Origin: Symbiodinium natans
Lineage: Eukaryota > Sar > Dinophyceae > Suessiales > Symbiodiniaceae
Length of the DNA stretch: 62,000 nucleotides
Direction: 5' to 3'
NCBI GenBank assembly: GCA_905221605.1
Contig: CAJNDS010002609.1
Coordinates: 197,501 to 259,500, forward strand
Shown in pieces: positions 1 to 11,700 of this stretch. A program made the position numbers and the translations under genes. Each line of letters opens with the position of its first letter. The first letter of the stretch is position 1. Below the pieces are notes generated by a model. That model did no database searches and was not told the origin of the DNA. It worked only from the letters and a program-made list of their open reading frames with translations.

Positions 1-65
1 GTGTGTGTGGGTGGGTGGGTGGGTGGGTGGGTGGGTGTGTGTGTGTGTGTGTACGTACGTGTGTG
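1..65. repeat. GGGTG/GT microsatellite
   Basis: The window opens inside a run of GGGTG units that passes into plain GT and GTAC. It is low-complexity sequence of the same family as the larger GT-rich blocks at 1.1-1.8 and 4.8-5.9 kb. Confidence 0.9.
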
Positions 66-236
66 CAACTTGTGTTTCACCACTAGTGACTGCGGTCTAT
101 GAAGTTGCTCATCGTGGAAGCAGGGGGCATCGGGAGGATATGTGGTCGGTGCCCAACGAGGACACCACACATTGTTTGTGAAAACGTACCTGCAGATCCA
201 GCTTGTGACATCATGAACCCTGAAACCCGAAGTTTC

Positions 237-301
237 ATTTTGATTCTACTTTTCCTCTACTACTACTTTATTTTGATTCTACTTTCCCTCTACTACTTTA
301 A
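237..301. repeat. 33-bp tandem duplication
   Basis: Two near-identical copies start at 237 and 270. Each begins ATTTTGATTCTACTT and ends in a CTC-TAC-TAC tract. They differ by a few bases and by the number of TAC triplets. The open frame across them gives a Leu/Tyr-rich translation that is a by-product of the repeat. Confidence 0.75.
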
Positions 302-382
302 TTTGCTGCAACTTGGATGGGGTCCGTGACTTGGCAATTTCGGCAATAAAGTGCCTTGCAACCTAGCGTGTTCGGCAAATAA

Positions 383-1089
383 GTGACTTGCGCCTCGGCT
401 TATCTCATGGACACCAACAACCTAGTCGTGCCTGCGTCTTGGCTTAAACTTGCTGGTAGCTGCTACCGGTTTCATCGTCTACAAGCATTGTGTGGTGTGA
501 CTCATTCTGAAGAGCACGTGCTACCGGCTGGTTCCCGCGTATGGTGGCCAACTGTGATCACTCCTGTGGACAGCGCGATGAATTGCCATACAAGCCTGAA
601 CCAGGGGTTCGGTTGGGGAGCCTTCTGTTTTGATCAGGTTCCGCCTTTGTAAATGCCCTCCCAGGTTTTCGAAGAGTTTTGCGTTGGCTTCTTTGGTTCA
701 GGCCTTTCCGAGCAAGAGTGGGCTCCCAGGCTCCCGGGTTTGCTTCCTTTGATCATGGGTAGACGTCGGGATAGTCGATCCCGCAGCCTCGACGCAGGTT
801 TGACCACCGAGGTAGATCCAGGTATAGGTCTCCTCTCCGAACCCCCCGACGGTCCTCAGGTTCACCAAGGGAAGAAACGCAGGGGCTCGTGAAAAAAATT
901 CTCACCCTTGCTCTGACCCAACAACAACTTTCTCGATTCCAACGAGGTATACGGTATACGGTTACAAGTTTCAGCGTAAGACGGCTGCTACTCAAGCGCC
1001 TATGGAGATCGCTTTGGTGGACGTGCTGGTCTTTGGAGTTCAGAATTGGGTTTTCACCCGTTGATGGCTGGAAGTTTTATTCAGTTTGA
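383..1089 (+). other. Unassigned open frames, no recognised gene
   Basis: Two consecutive same-frame open stretches (383-652 and 653-892) and a partly overlapping third (889-1089) occur between satellites. The second carries a short Arg/Ser-rich segment (GRRRDSRSRSLDAG, about 754-795), reminiscent of the basic region of a splicing or retroelement Gag protein. I recognise no domain, catalytic motif or splice-consistent continuation. It could be degenerate retroelement sequence or chance frames. Confidence 0.15.
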
Positions 1090-1379
1090 GTTCGTGTGTC
1101 TGTGTGTCTGTGTGTCTGTGTGTCTGTGTGTCTGTGTGTCTGTGTGTCTGTGTGTTGTGTGTCTGTTGTGTCTGTGTGCTGTGTGTCTGTGTGTCTGTGT
1201 GTCTCTGTGTGTGTTCTGTGTGTCTGTGGTCTCTGTGTCTCTGTGTCTGTGTGTCTGTGTGTGTGTGTGTCTTGTGTCTGTGTGTCTGTGTGTCCTGTCT
1301 GTGTGCTGTTCTCGTGTCTGTGTGTCTGCGTGTCTGCGTGTCTCGTGTCTGCGTGTCTGCGTGTCTGCGTGTGTCTGCG

Positions 1380-1469
<90 letters not shown>

Positions 1470-1770
1470 TGTGTGTCTGTGTGTCTGTGTCTGGGTGGGT
1501 GGTTGAGTGGGTGTGTGTGCGCGTGCGCGTCCGCGTGTGCGCGTGCGCGTGCGTGTGTGGGCGTGGACGTGCGCGTGCGCGTGCGCGTGCGCGTGCGCCA
1601 CCAAGACCCGGGGCTACGATCGACTTGTGAAACCGGTGCAAGCGACTTCTGCGCCCAAAAACACCAATTTCTAGCGCATGCGCGTGTGGGTGTGGGTGTG
1701 GGTGTGGGTGTGCGTGTGCGTGTGCGGATGCGCGTGCATGTGTGTATGCGTGTGCGTGTGTGCGACTTCA
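1086..1770. repeat. GT-rich compound satellite
   Basis: This is an array of TGTGTC hexamers with variants, then about 85 bp of nearly pure GT (from about 1385), GCGTGC units (about 1518-1600), a short unique gap, and GGGTGT units (about 1680-1720). Long open frames on both strands here, with Cys/Val or His/Thr translations, are artefacts of the repeat. Confidence 0.95.
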
Positions 1771-1774
1771 CGTC

Positions 1775-2250
1775 ATGCCTTACTGCATCAGCACTGTCAC
1801 AGCATCATTGAGGCCGCTGTTGGCCGGCACTTCTTTTGCATTGGCCGGCGGATGTTTGGCTTTCAACGAACTCAGGCGCCACTTTCTCTGCGATCTTTTT
1901 TGTTTTTCAATTTGGAACGGACATCGGTGTGGACAGCGGCTGACAGCACTGGTGTTCGAGTGCAGGCGGGAGTTGCCAGAACCCTGCCAGGCCGGCGTTC
2001 TGTCTGCATAGAGAGCTTTGCGTGCAGCTTCAACGATGCACGAGCAGTGCTTTTCAACAAGCAAGCACCCATCGTCTGGAACGTGCGGAATGCGCTCGAT
2101 GTCTTCGGAGAGCTGCAAAGTAAAGCCGAAAGTGTGAAACTTTGCGCCTGCTGGATAGTGGGGTATAGTGGAGTGACCAAGAGCGGTCTGCGAAAAGGTT
2201 GTGAAAGCGCAGCTGGGCGATCCCCTGGTATTTGTCTCAGCTTAGTCTGA
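1775..2250 (+). CDS. Possible exon(s), function unknown
   Basis: After the satellite the + frame stays open to a stop at 2248-2250. The stretch around 2035-2140 (starting RAVLFNKQAPIVWNVR) looks more protein-like than its flanks. I see no domain. The upstream part of the same frame is repeat-derived, so any real exon would begin at an AG acceptor inside this interval. This is a weak call. Confidence 0.15.
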
Positions 2251-4740
2251 GTCTGCGGATGCGTGTTTTGCTTTGCTGTAAGATGCAGCGTCCTACCGAG
2301 ATACTCTCAGGTCCAGCAAGAGCTGGGCTTCAAGGCTGCTCCCTGGTCGATCCGCCTGTGGCATGGCCAGGTTTCCACCTTCCCAACTCATCGACAGCAG
2401 CTTTCGGGCATGCGGCATGCGCATGTTAATCGTGGGCCACAGCCTCACGCAAGCGATGTAGTGTCAGAATGCACTCATGCGGAGAGTGTGCGCCAGCTCC
2501 CAAACTTCGGGCTTAGCTGGCACTTCCAGACATGCGAATCATGGGGCTAGCACGGTCAAGCTATGCATGGAACCTGTCAAGCCTAACTAGCTAGACATGG
2601 GACTAGCTGAGCGTTGACTGGGTTTAATTTTTGTATGCCAAACAAGAAGCAAGAAGCATGCATGCAGCAATGTAACAAAAGATACATAGAAACAGCAGTA
2701 CCTCCATGCATGGGCCTGCTCCCTTCGTCAGGCCTGTTACATGTGAAGGAGATGTTTGATCCAGTTCTGAAATTTTGCAGCTTGCACCGAGGTGCCATGG
2801 CCAGCGGCCAGCGCACCTGTGCCCAAATGCTTGCAAGGACCCGCAGCCGGCACAGCCCGCACAGCCGACAAAGGCCAAGGTCACCAAGGCAGCCACGGCA
2901 GCCAAGCCGGGCGGACACTTGGGAGTGCCTTGTCTCGAAGCACAGCACATGTCGAGTCTCAAAGGGACAAAGTTTACTCACGAGTCCATACAAGTTCCCA
3001 CAGTGCAAGTTCTCAAGGCCTTTGCCGCTATCACGTGCGGCGGGTGCATGGCCAGGAGGCTTCAAGTTGGTATCCGCCCCATTCTGCCAAGCTGTCGCAA
3101 GCGTTTCGGAGGTCCCAGAGAGAGCTTTCAGGGGCCCTAAACCACCCACCAAGGCCCAGAAAGGGTCTTGGCTGGGCCCGGGACACCCTAAGGTTGAATG
3201 AGCAGGTATTGACCTTTGTTCTACAGAAGCGACTGTGCAGGCTGGTCTGCAGAAGCCACGCTCCACCCGAGACGATGCCCGCAAGCCGGCAGCCGAGGCA
3301 AGACTGCCTCCAACATCCCTCGGAACATGAGCTTCAAATTAGAAGTTGTTCGGGGCAGCCATGGCCCGGTAGCCCGGGTCAAGGCGTTGGCTTCGACGTG
3401 CAATCTTCCCCTGTCTGGCCTTCTTCGCGGTCTTTGGCGTGCGTGCGGCTGCCAGCATCTAGACTTGTGGTGTTTTTTCAGTGTGAACCACATTCGTGAC
3501 CTGGAGGTCAGATAGCAGCTCATGCGGCAGGCCATCAACCGAATCCATGTTGCGATATTTGCGGTGGCTGCCATAGCATAATTTGCTTGAGAACGGGCTG
3601 GCTTTCTGTTTTTTGTTCCAGGTGTAGGCGCAGTTGGTCCAGCCAGCTTGACCAAAGCGTGTTTCGTGAACTGGCTCAAGGCCTTGTGCTGTTACGATTC
3701 GTGAAGTGCGCAACGATGGATCATTGAAAAGTGCCTTTGTCAGGCGGGCAGGCACTTTGTCAACTCTTCTATAGATGATCTGTGCTTGCCTCAGCATGCT
3801 GGGGCTCCTGGGTTTCATGAGAACTCCTTGCAGTTGAGCGCAGGCGGCTGGCTTGCAGTTTTTTTTGTCCCAGCCTGTACGCGAGGCTGATACTCCTCTT
3901 TGCAACGACTCTGATCGTACCCTTGATGAAGAAGCTACGCACATCGCCGCTGCCCAAACTCTAGGTGCTGTGGGGCATGCGGCTTTTTCTCTCGTTCAAT
4001 GTTGATCCCCACTGTCAGCAGCTATGGGCTTTATCCGACTGTTGCAGACATAGCCCCGCCAGATAGAGTGTGCAGCATGCAACAAAGACGTTACCAGTGC
4101 GTGATGCACCCAACTCGAGGATGCATGTTGCACAACACAAGCTTCCGGTGTCCTCCGCCACGCAATGTCACTTCCAGAAGACCGCAGTGGAACTGTCCGG
4201 GCAGATGACTTTTGGAGCCATGGCATAGAAAGTTCTATCCTTGGGATGTAGGAACTGGCAGAGAGTTGAGAACTTGGCAAGGAAAGCTGTCGTCAAGAAG
4301 GATGTGGCCGTTCGAACCGTGGAAAGTATACATGGCATGAACGCCCCTCTGTTGCAAGCAGAGCAAAGTAAGCGGCGCGAGTGGTTTGGGACATTTTCAG
4401 GGCGGATGGCTATGCGGTCTCAGATGTCCTAAACATGTGCAGTCGGATCGTGACCCGAAAGTCTCCCGTTCGCAGCTGTTTTGTCTCCAGCGGGCGGGGG
4501 CACATTGGCCTGCCGGCCTACCCGGGCCAACCCGAGGTGGGGCAGATTGGGTCATGCTGCTGCTCATGTCCTGGCACAAATTCCCAACTCTCCTTACCGG
4601 ATGTTTGGGTGATGGCTTTAGTGTTAGTGCTCTCAGATGATGCCTTCACGTGCCAGAAGGTGCCTAGACATGTCTATTCGGCAAAAGTTGTTTCACTCAG
4701 GCACGTGGCCACGTCTGTACCATGATGTTAAGCTATGAAC
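2251..4740 (+). other. Gene-poor stretch with a few weak exon candidates
   Basis: No domain is recognised in 2.5 kb. Three stretches look mildly protein-like on +: an Ala/Pro/Lys-rich frame at about 2830-2920 (DPQPAQPAQPTKAKVTKAAT), a similar frame at about 3225-3330, and 4241-4432 (RNWQRVENLARKAVVKKDV). On the minus strand a 161-codon frame at 3459-3944 is open but matches nothing I know and would run against the direction of all confident genes. Overlapping frames on the other strand here are mostly uninformative. Confidence 0.2.
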
Positions 4741-4837
4741 AAGTGTCGTGCTAGAGTTTCAGGTTTTTGTGGTGACGCACCTAGAGCTGCAAGGAAAGTC
4801 TGAAGAAAGCCAGAGTGCGGGTGAACAAGAGCGGATT

Positions 4838-4898
4838 TGCCCCGAAGTGTCTGTGTCTGTGTCTGTGTCTGTGTCTCTGTCTGTGTCTGTGTCTGTGT

Positions 4899-4941
<43 letters not shown>

Positions 4942-4985
4942 TCTGTCTGTCTGTCCGTCCTTCCGTCGGTCTGTCTGTCTGTCTG

Positions 4986-5016
<31 letters not shown>

Positions 5017-5082
5017 GTCTGTCTGTCTGTCTGTGTCTGTCTGTCGGTCTGTCTGTATGTCTGTCTGTCTCTGTGTGTGTGT

Positions 5083-5174
<92 letters not shown>

Positions 5175-5493
5175 GTGTCCGTGTCCGTGTCCGTGTCCGT
5201 GTCCGTGTCCGTGTCCGTGTCCGTGTCTGTGTCCGTGTTCCGTGTCCGTGTCCGTGTCCGTGTCCGTGTGTGTGTCTGTGTGTGTGTCTGTGAGTGTGAG
5301 TGTGAGTGTGAGTGTGAGTGTGAGTGTGAGTGTGAGTGTGAGTGTGAGTGTGAGTTGTGGAGTGAGTGTGTGTGGTGTGTGTGTGTTGTGTGTTGTGTGT
5401 GTGTGCGTGGGTGCGCGTGTGCGTGTGCGTGTGTCGGTCTGTGTGTGTGTGTGTTGTGTGTGTGTGGTGTGTGTGTGTGTGTGGTGTGTGTGT

Positions 5494-5540
<47 letters not shown>

Positions 5541-5641
5541 GTGGTGTGTGTGCGGTGTGGCGGTGTGTGTGCGTGTGTGTGTGTGTGCGGTGTGTGTGCG
5601 TGTGTGCGTGTGTTTGCGTGTTGTGCGTGTGTGTGTGTGTG

Positions 5642-5702
<61 letters not shown>

Positions 5703-5868
5703 TGGTGGGTGTGGGTGTGGGGGTGGGTGTGGGTGTGGGTGTGGGTGTGGGTGTGGGTGTGGGTGTGGGTGTGGGTGTGGGTGTGGGTGTGGGTGTGGGT
5801 GTGGGTGTGGGTGTGGGTGTGTGTGGGTGTGGGTGTGGGTGTGGGTGTGGGTGTGGGTGTGTGTGTGT
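4838..5868. repeat. 1-kb compound GT satellite
   Basis: Successive homogeneous domains occur in order: TGTGTC, TCTG tetramers, pure GT (about 5090-5172), TGTCCG hexamers (about 5172-5265), TGTGAG hexamers (about 5290-5355), mixed GT/GCGT, and TGGGTG hexamers (about 5700-5865). The 360-400 codon open frames across it on both strands are low-complexity artefacts. Confidence 0.97.
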
Positions 5869-6075
5869 CATCCCAGCATGCCTGCAGTTTTGCCTGTGTG
5901 CTGTGTAGGCAGTTTGTGATCTACACTCGACCATCAGTCCCATGAACGACACCCTCAGTACCATGATCTACAGAAGCCAAGCTCATTGAAGCACTTCTCC
6001 GTAATATGAATTGCCGAGAAATGAATGGGTCGTGTGTTGAGTCGGTTGTCTCATTTTGTTTATTTTGCGAAGGTG

Positions 6076-6104
6076 TTTTTTTTTTTTTTTTTTTTTTTTT
6101 TTTT
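6076..6104. repeat. Poly-T tract (29 nt)
   Basis: An uninterrupted T run lies about 160 bp upstream of the dehydrogenase exon. It could be the reverse-strand mark of a retroposed poly-A tail or a simple homopolymer. No element boundary is visible. Confidence 0.9.
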
Positions 6105-6263
6105 GAGTTTTTGCCAGCTCTCGTGTCCAGCTGCAGCTCAGCTTGGGCAATGCTTTTGTAGTCATTTTTGCTCGGCGCAGGTTCAGATATGGCAACAGTT
6201 GCTTGGTTGCAGCTGTGCTGGAAGTATGTAGACTTGTGACTTGTTGTCATCATCTAGTGGCAG

Positions 6264-7270
6264 GAAGAAGATACGATTAATGTGGCGGTAATTGGTGCCG
6301 GGTTCCTGGGCGCTCGCATCATCACGGAGATGTTGCTGCTTGGGAACAACGTCGTCCACGGCTCAGTGTTAAATCACACCGGAACAACGTGGTAACCTTG
6401 CGAGACAGTGATTTTGGTGTGTGAGGCCGTTTTCGACGCGAACATTGCGAAACAAAAACACCCTCAAACAGCTTTGAACGAAGTCGTGGGCAACCTCCTG
6501 CTCGAGTCTGACAGGCCGTGTGTGTCAGGGCTTGCCGTGGGTGCGAAACTTCGCTCTCATCCTGTTGGGTGTGATTTTCTCATGTGTCCAGGCAAGGTTT
6601 GCTGGGCTTAGCAGAAATGGCCGGGCCAAAGAGCGGCAAGTGGACGCCCTATGCCGATGAGCCCCCTCGGCAGGCAAAGGCATCTTGTCTGACAAGCCAG
6701 GCTGATGGAAGAAGCCTTTAAACCCTACGTAGAATCGAACACACGAGTGAGGGAACGAATCTGAAAAGATAGAGAGAAAAAGACGCAAGCAAGTACATTC
6801 AGCCAACAGCTACAAGCAACGGCAGAAACAGAGAGAGAGAGAGAGGCAGAGACAGAACAGTTACAAGCTATGCAGACGACGCAAAGTGAGAAAGAGCGTG
6901 TAAGACGATTTAAGCGGAATCCAGGTGAAAGCTCTGAGATCGAGACAACCTTTTGCACAACCAAGGCCTGCTTGTCTGTGGCCGAAGCCGCGACAAATGC
7001 ACACATTGTTCTGGAAGCAGTGCCTGACAAGCTCGAGATCAAGAGCAAGGTCTTTGCTGAAGCGGTGTCGACAGCCCGTCCTGGCGCCATTCTTGCCACA
7101 AACACGTTGTCCATCCCGCTTAAGAACATCCAAGAGGCCAGGGCAATTCGACGTAGGGCCGTAAGCGCTTGGAGCCTTGGTTGCAGGCGGTGATGGTCGA
7201 GGTGGCGGGCAGTGGTCCGAAAGCACACCCGCTGCCTGCCGCACTGCGACCACGCGTGATGGGCTTGAGA
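6264..7270 (+). CDS. 3-hydroxyacyl-CoA dehydrogenase-type NAD-binding protein, multi-exon
   Basis: Known family: 3HCDH proteins oxidise 3-hydroxyacyl-CoA (or, in CRYL1 relatives, L-gulonate) with NAD+. Seen: an exon entered at CAG|G (6264) encodes VAVIGAGFLGARIITEMLLLG, with the GxGxxG dinucleotide-binding loop. After an intron, about 6925-7134 encodes a segment beginning SVAEAATNAHIVLEAVPD and containing AILATNTLSIPL, the hallmark second half of the Rossmann fold. A third short piece at about 7238-7268 reads RPRVMGLR, which fits the family segment that follows. The C-terminal 3HCDH helical domain was not found. No start codon is assigned, so the 5' end is open. The next confident coding sequence on this strand is a RING finger 300 bp downstream. 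Confidence 0.72.
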
Positions 7271-7460
7271 CGCCTAGATTGACAGATTGTTGCGGATTGA
7301 GCCGGCATTTGCGAGGTTTCTGCGCCGAGCGGAATGCTTATTTTGCTCTTCACATTGTAGAAGTTGGTGCGCGTGAGCTTGCTAAGGATTTCTCTCGCCA
7401 GTGGTGTTTATACCCTTCGTTGAGGTTACATTGTCATCTGAGCAGGACATGGGATCATGA

Positions 7461-7535
7461 GACCGACCATGAGACCTTCGGACCATGAGAATCATGAGAA
7501 TCATGAGACATCATGAGACATCATGGGACCATGAA
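7461..7535. repeat. CATGAGA-type imperfect short tandem repeat
   Basis: About eight imperfect copies of a 9-10 bp unit (ATCATGAGA / ACCATGAGA) lie between the dehydrogenase and RING segments. This is probably intronic or intergenic. Confidence 0.75.
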
Positions 7536-7544
7536 GAGCTGCGA

Positions 7545-8143
7545 AGCTCGAGATTACAGCTTGCGATTCGTGCAGGAGAAAGGCATTGACAAAGAAGATC
7601 TTACAGGAATGCTGCGCAAGTGGGGCAAAGCTTGCTTTATTTGCGACATTCAAGGCACGCTGCAAAGCATTGCGTGCGGTCCTTTCCGCTTCGTTTTTGC
7701 GTTTTTGGATTGCTTCTGCTGCTGCTGCTGCTGCTGCAGGTGCCGTGGATAATGCCGAGCAGGACAAGATCGACTTCATCCGTGTGGCGCGAGAGCGACT
7801 TCGTCTGGACACGGCCACAGCGCAGCGGCGCCAAGTTATAGAGGCAAAGCTGAGGGCAACACTCCGCATGGGGCCAGAGGTGCGGAGCAGGGTTTGCCCG
7901 GTCGTTTGTGTCTTTGCCCAGACTCCCATTGCCTTGGCACGTGCTCGGCGCCAGGCTGCTTCGCGGACGTGGTCCTCGGACCTCTTCAAAGAGACCAAGT
8001 GCTGTATATGCCTCGACGAAAAGCCCACTGTCCCGTCGATGCTTTGCGGCCACGTGGCTTTGTGCGAAGACTGTGCGGGTGTCGTCGAAAGTGGCACAAA
8101 GCAGTGCCCTATGTGCCGTGAGCGATTTGTGCGTCGGATGTAG
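7545..8143 (+). CDS. RING-finger (C3HC4, IAP/MULAN type) protein, C-terminal exons
   Basis: The last exon ends in KCCICLDEKPTVPSMLCGHV followed by ALCEDC and QCPMCRERF, then a stop at 8141-8143. The spacing C-x2-C, C-x-H-x3-C-x2-C, C-x2-C is that of RINGs in E3 ubiquitin ligases such as IAPs and MULAN, which recruit E2 enzymes. The exon probably begins at the CAG|GTGCCG acceptor at about 7740, after a CTG tract (7711-7740) that would otherwise give poly-Ala/Cys. It opens with a charged helix (AVDNAEQDKIDFIRVARERL). Another coding-like piece is at 7545-7640 (DYSLRFVQEKGIDKEDLTGM). Because no promoter or stop separates it from the dehydrogenase exons, it may be the C-terminus of the same protein. 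Confidence 0.75.
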
Positions 8144-9613
8144 ACTTTGCCCGCGTGTGAATAATCCGCCTGCATCAATCTTGCATTAGACTGCGGTGAA
8201 GGAGTTCTGGCCGAGACTTTTCCCGAACGGACATTCACGTCCAGTTCTCACCCACCTCCTAGACACGGTCTCACCTTAAGTGGCATCTTTGCCAGACGAT
8301 GCTTTCAGCTCAAGCAAAATGTCCTGTGGTTGCCGCGGTCGTGACTGTGATTGCGGTCTGTGTTGTCGCTCTTCTCTTTATTGTCGTCGTCGTTGCTATC
8401 TCATCGCCGTCGCATTTTGTCACCCTCTGCCCGCCTGTGTCTTGGCACCTTCAACGTCGCTTCGCACGCAAGCAAGATCAAAGTAAGCAGACATGCCCCT
8501 GGCTGTGACGGTCATGCACATCTGAGTCACATCTGTGTTGTTTGCATGTGCCGGCTGGTTGCGGAGAGGCACGCTCATCTCTTGTGCGGTCCGGTCATAT
8601 TGTGGAGATAGTATGAGATAATGGAGAAGTGGATGATGCTGTGTTGGCACTCGAAAAACCTTCAACAGAAGATGCGGAGCTACCGAAGATAGATCATGCT
8701 CAGGACCCTCAGTTGGTGAAGTGCCGACACTTGCACCGAACGGAACGGAATGGCTGATAAGGGCCCGATGACACTCGCGACGGTCGGCGAGTGCCACCCC
8801 GTAGCCGTGACGAAAGCTTCGGGCAAGTACCCTTCTGAAGCGGGATGCAAATGGTGCTGATTTTTCAATATGCCAAAGCATGACTACATGAACCTGCGTG
8901 AATCACAAGCGGACCCCCGCATGTGTGTGTGTGTGTGTGTGTGTGTGTGCTTTCACAGTCAGGAAAAGTTCCCGGGTCGAATATTCAACTGGTGGCTTCC
9001 CATCTTATGTTGCAGAGGTGTGCCACGCTTGGCCCCGACACTGCCAAGTTGCGTCGCTCCAGAGGAGAAGCAACCTTCAAGCTTTCATAAACTTTCAGAA
9101 GCTTTCTAGTGAATGTCGCATGACGGCGCCACCTACAGCATGCTGTACAGCACTGCCGTAGCTGGCCAACCATGCACAATTTGTGTCGGCCATGTGCTCT
9201 GCGTCTTCTTTATTCCCTTTCGCATCCATGAGAAGGAGCCGTGCCAACGACAGCACGCTGCCGGCTTTAGAAACCCTTCCGTCCAGGCCGGGGACCGAAA
9301 CGTGCCTTTTTTCTGCAAATCCTGCTTCAGTCAAAGTCAAGCACGAAGTTGTTTCGCCGCGTATCGTGATCACTCGTGTGTTTCAGCTTGATCTCTCAGG
9401 CCGCCACAAGAATCTTACGGCCACCATTTTAGCGAGACCACCTCACATGGTGCTTTGGCGAATCTACGGTTCATTTGGGAGACCCGATGAATGATGACTT
9501 GTGAGGTCTGATCCTCGGGAATCAACCAAAGCTGATTCCCTTAAGCCGCGGCCTCGAGAGGTAAGAAACGAAAGAGAATGCTAAAGGAGAGAGACAGGGA
9601 TCGAGAGGATGCA

Positions 9614-9620
<7 letters not shown>
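8144..9620 (+). other. No gene recognised
   Basis: Frames are short and lack family features. A hydrophobic frame at 8299-8400 (VVAAVVTVIAVCVVALLFIV) could be a single membrane helix or chance. A pure GT tract lies at 8921-8949. A direct or intergenic function cannot be read. Confidence 0.3.

Positions 9621-9656
<36 letters not shown>
9621..9656. repeat. GA microsatellite
   Basis: An uninterrupted GA dinucleotide run lies directly upstream of a T-run and the 9.76-kb minisatellite. Confidence 0.95.
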
Positions 9657-9662
<6 letters not shown>

Positions 9663-9757
9663 TCCCACCCTCGGTGTGGGGTTGTTAGAATTTACGCTCA
9701 GCTCTTCTCCTCGCCCGGAACTCTTCTCCTCGCCCGGTCTACTCCTCGCTCATCCCT

Positions 9758-10013
9758 GGAGTGCCCAACCCCAAAGTGTCCTGGAGTGCCCAACTCTGTG
9801 CCCAACCCCAGAGTGTCCCCGGAGCGCCCAGCCCCAGGGTCTCCCACCCAGAGTCTCCCTGGAGTGCCCACCACCAGAGGCCCAACCCCAGAGTTTCCCC
9901 AGAGTGCCCAACCCCAGAGTTCCAGAGTCTTCCTGGAGTGCCCAACCCCAGAGTCTCCCTCGAGTGCCCAGCCCCAGAGTGTTGCTGGAGTGCCCAACCC
10001 CACAGTATCTCTA
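9758..10013. repeat. Minisatellite of about 26-30 bp units
   Basis: About nine degenerate copies of GGAGTGCCCAACCCCAGAGT plus a variable TCTCCCT tail. Pro/Gln/Ser-rich open frames across it on + and Gly/Trp-rich frames on - are repeat-derived. Confidence 0.9.
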
Positions 10014-10357
10014 GCAAGAAAGGGTGGGGATCTTCGAAGTAAAATAAGTTGAGAGTCTACTTGCACAAGCAAAGTCGGGGGGGGGAGCACGGCTTGGGGG
10101 GCGCGGCTTTGGCCTTGGAAGCGGAGGCCCGAAGGGCTTCACAACAATGAAGCGCGAAGCCAAGGCCACATGTGAGACATTCAGAGTGTGTTGTCTTTTT
10201 CTTTTTTGTAGAAGAGAGGCATATGTTTCGATATGTTTCGTGTGGTTTTAGGTGAGAACTTGATAGCCTAGCCTCACAGTTCATCCATCAGCATTGGCAT
10301 GGGGGCTTTGCCAAAGCCACGTCTCCAGTGTTCGAAAGTGTTCGAAGGTGCCTGAGC

Positions 10358-11620
10358 CGGTGAAGTCGGAGACAAAAGCCGAGACCCCCAAGCCTTGCGG
10401 GACATCGCAGATGGAACTTCGTCTGCAAGAGCTGCACAAGCCGTCGGCCTGCACGCGAACACCTGCAGCGATTCCTGTGAAGCTTATAGATCACAATATC
10501 AGTTCCGTCAACACCCAGCCTGAAAGCCTCCACACGCGGAGCCCTTTTGTTGTTTCTGAATATCATCTCTTTAAAGGTTTAGGACGGAAGCGGAGGGATC
10601 GGGAAGACCGACAGAGAAAGGACGGGAGCAAAGAAGTGTTCCTGAAAGAGTTGTATGTGAGCTCTGTTGTAAGGTTGGCAAGGGTTTCGACTTCACAAAG
10701 GGTTTTGTGTTCTACTGCATCGACAAGTTCCAGTCAATTGTGAGAACTTGTGGTGCAGACGATTTCTAGTCGGGCCCGGGGGACAGCAAGAAGTGGCGGA
10801 CAAACCCCCATGTCCAACTTGGAACAAAGAGAATATTAAGGACGAGAGATCGAGACTGCATAGTGCATCTTTGCGTTGTTTTGCCTCTGTGTGTGTGTGT
10901 GTGTGTGTGTGTGTTTGTGGCGAGCATTTTCGGGGCCTATGTCGTTCATGGGAGCTTCGATCACAGCCACCCCCAAAGGTTCTTCTTGATCGACCCAAGA
11001 ACTGGGACAAATTAGGACAAGAATGGCGTTCAAATCCCATGTATGCATGCATGCGCAGAGACGTTTGCAATCTGCAGACGCGCATGCTTGTGAGAGGCGC
11101 ATGGGCAGGGTGTGTTTTTAGGCTTCCGCCGGGACCCACGAAAGGGCTTACGGGCCCTGGGCCTGTATCACCACCCCAGAAGCAAAATATAGTGTTCTAC
11201 TAGCCACTTGTGGCAGGGAGGATAAAAACTACCCCTCGCCACAGGTCTCTTGTTTCTGGAGCGCGGAGAGTGGTTTCGCTTACGCCCAGGAAACTCACCC
11301 ACAGAACTGGCAGTGCCCAACAAGAGCAACAGTTTTCGCAAGAGATGGTCGCAAAGGATGTCAAGCGCCCTCCCGACATTTGGGATGATCGGATCTGGGG
11401 AAAGTACCAGGACTGACAGAGTCGGCATTTCGGGCGCACCATGGCACTGCGTGGTGAACTCCAAAGCCTCATGTGTGCAGGTCTGAGCCTGCGCTGCCGA
11501 AGAAAAAGGCTTGGTGGGCGGCTTGGCGGTCAACCTGGAGAAGTGAGGCTGCGCCTATTTCTTTCGCGTGTGATGCTCCGGTCCCTGCAAAAAAGATGCC
11601 AATGGCCACTTTGTCGAGGA
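10358..11620 (+). CDS. Candidate exons of an unidentified gene upstream of the antiporter
   Basis: Several short + frames look coding and differ in phase as exons would: about 10358-10470 (VKSETKAETPKPCGTSQMEL), 10640-10768 (CELCCKVGKGFDFTKGFVFY, with stop at 10767-10769), 11315-11418 (QEQQFSQEMVAKDVKRPPDI, stop after KYQD) and about 11489-11560 (EPALPKKKAWWAA). They are charged or cysteine-containing segments without a family I know. They may be the 5' part of the KEA gene or a separate gene. A GT tract sits at about 10891-10914. Confidence 0.25.
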
Positions 11621-11700
11621 CCGGACATCGTAAACTTGGGGAAAGGCTTTCGAAAGTGTGCATTCGCCGCAGCTGCGCGGATCCGGTCCTATGCCTTAAT

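Noticed and set aside
383-892. Arg/Ser-rich frame as a retrotransposon Gag
   Set aside because: No zinc knuckle, protease, RT or integrase motif and no LTR; composition alone is insufficient.
1040-1811. Open frames of 136-243 codons on both strands (His/Thr-rich, Cys/Val-rich)
   Set aside because: They are translations of the GT/TGTGTC satellite; every frame is open because the unit lacks stops.
3459-3944. 161-codon minus-strand frame
   Set aside because: Open, but no recognised family, opposite to all confident genes, and overlapped by other frames. Kept only as a note in the gene-poor stretch.
4748-5964. Frames up to 401 codons on both strands
   Set aside because: Same cause: compound GT satellite.
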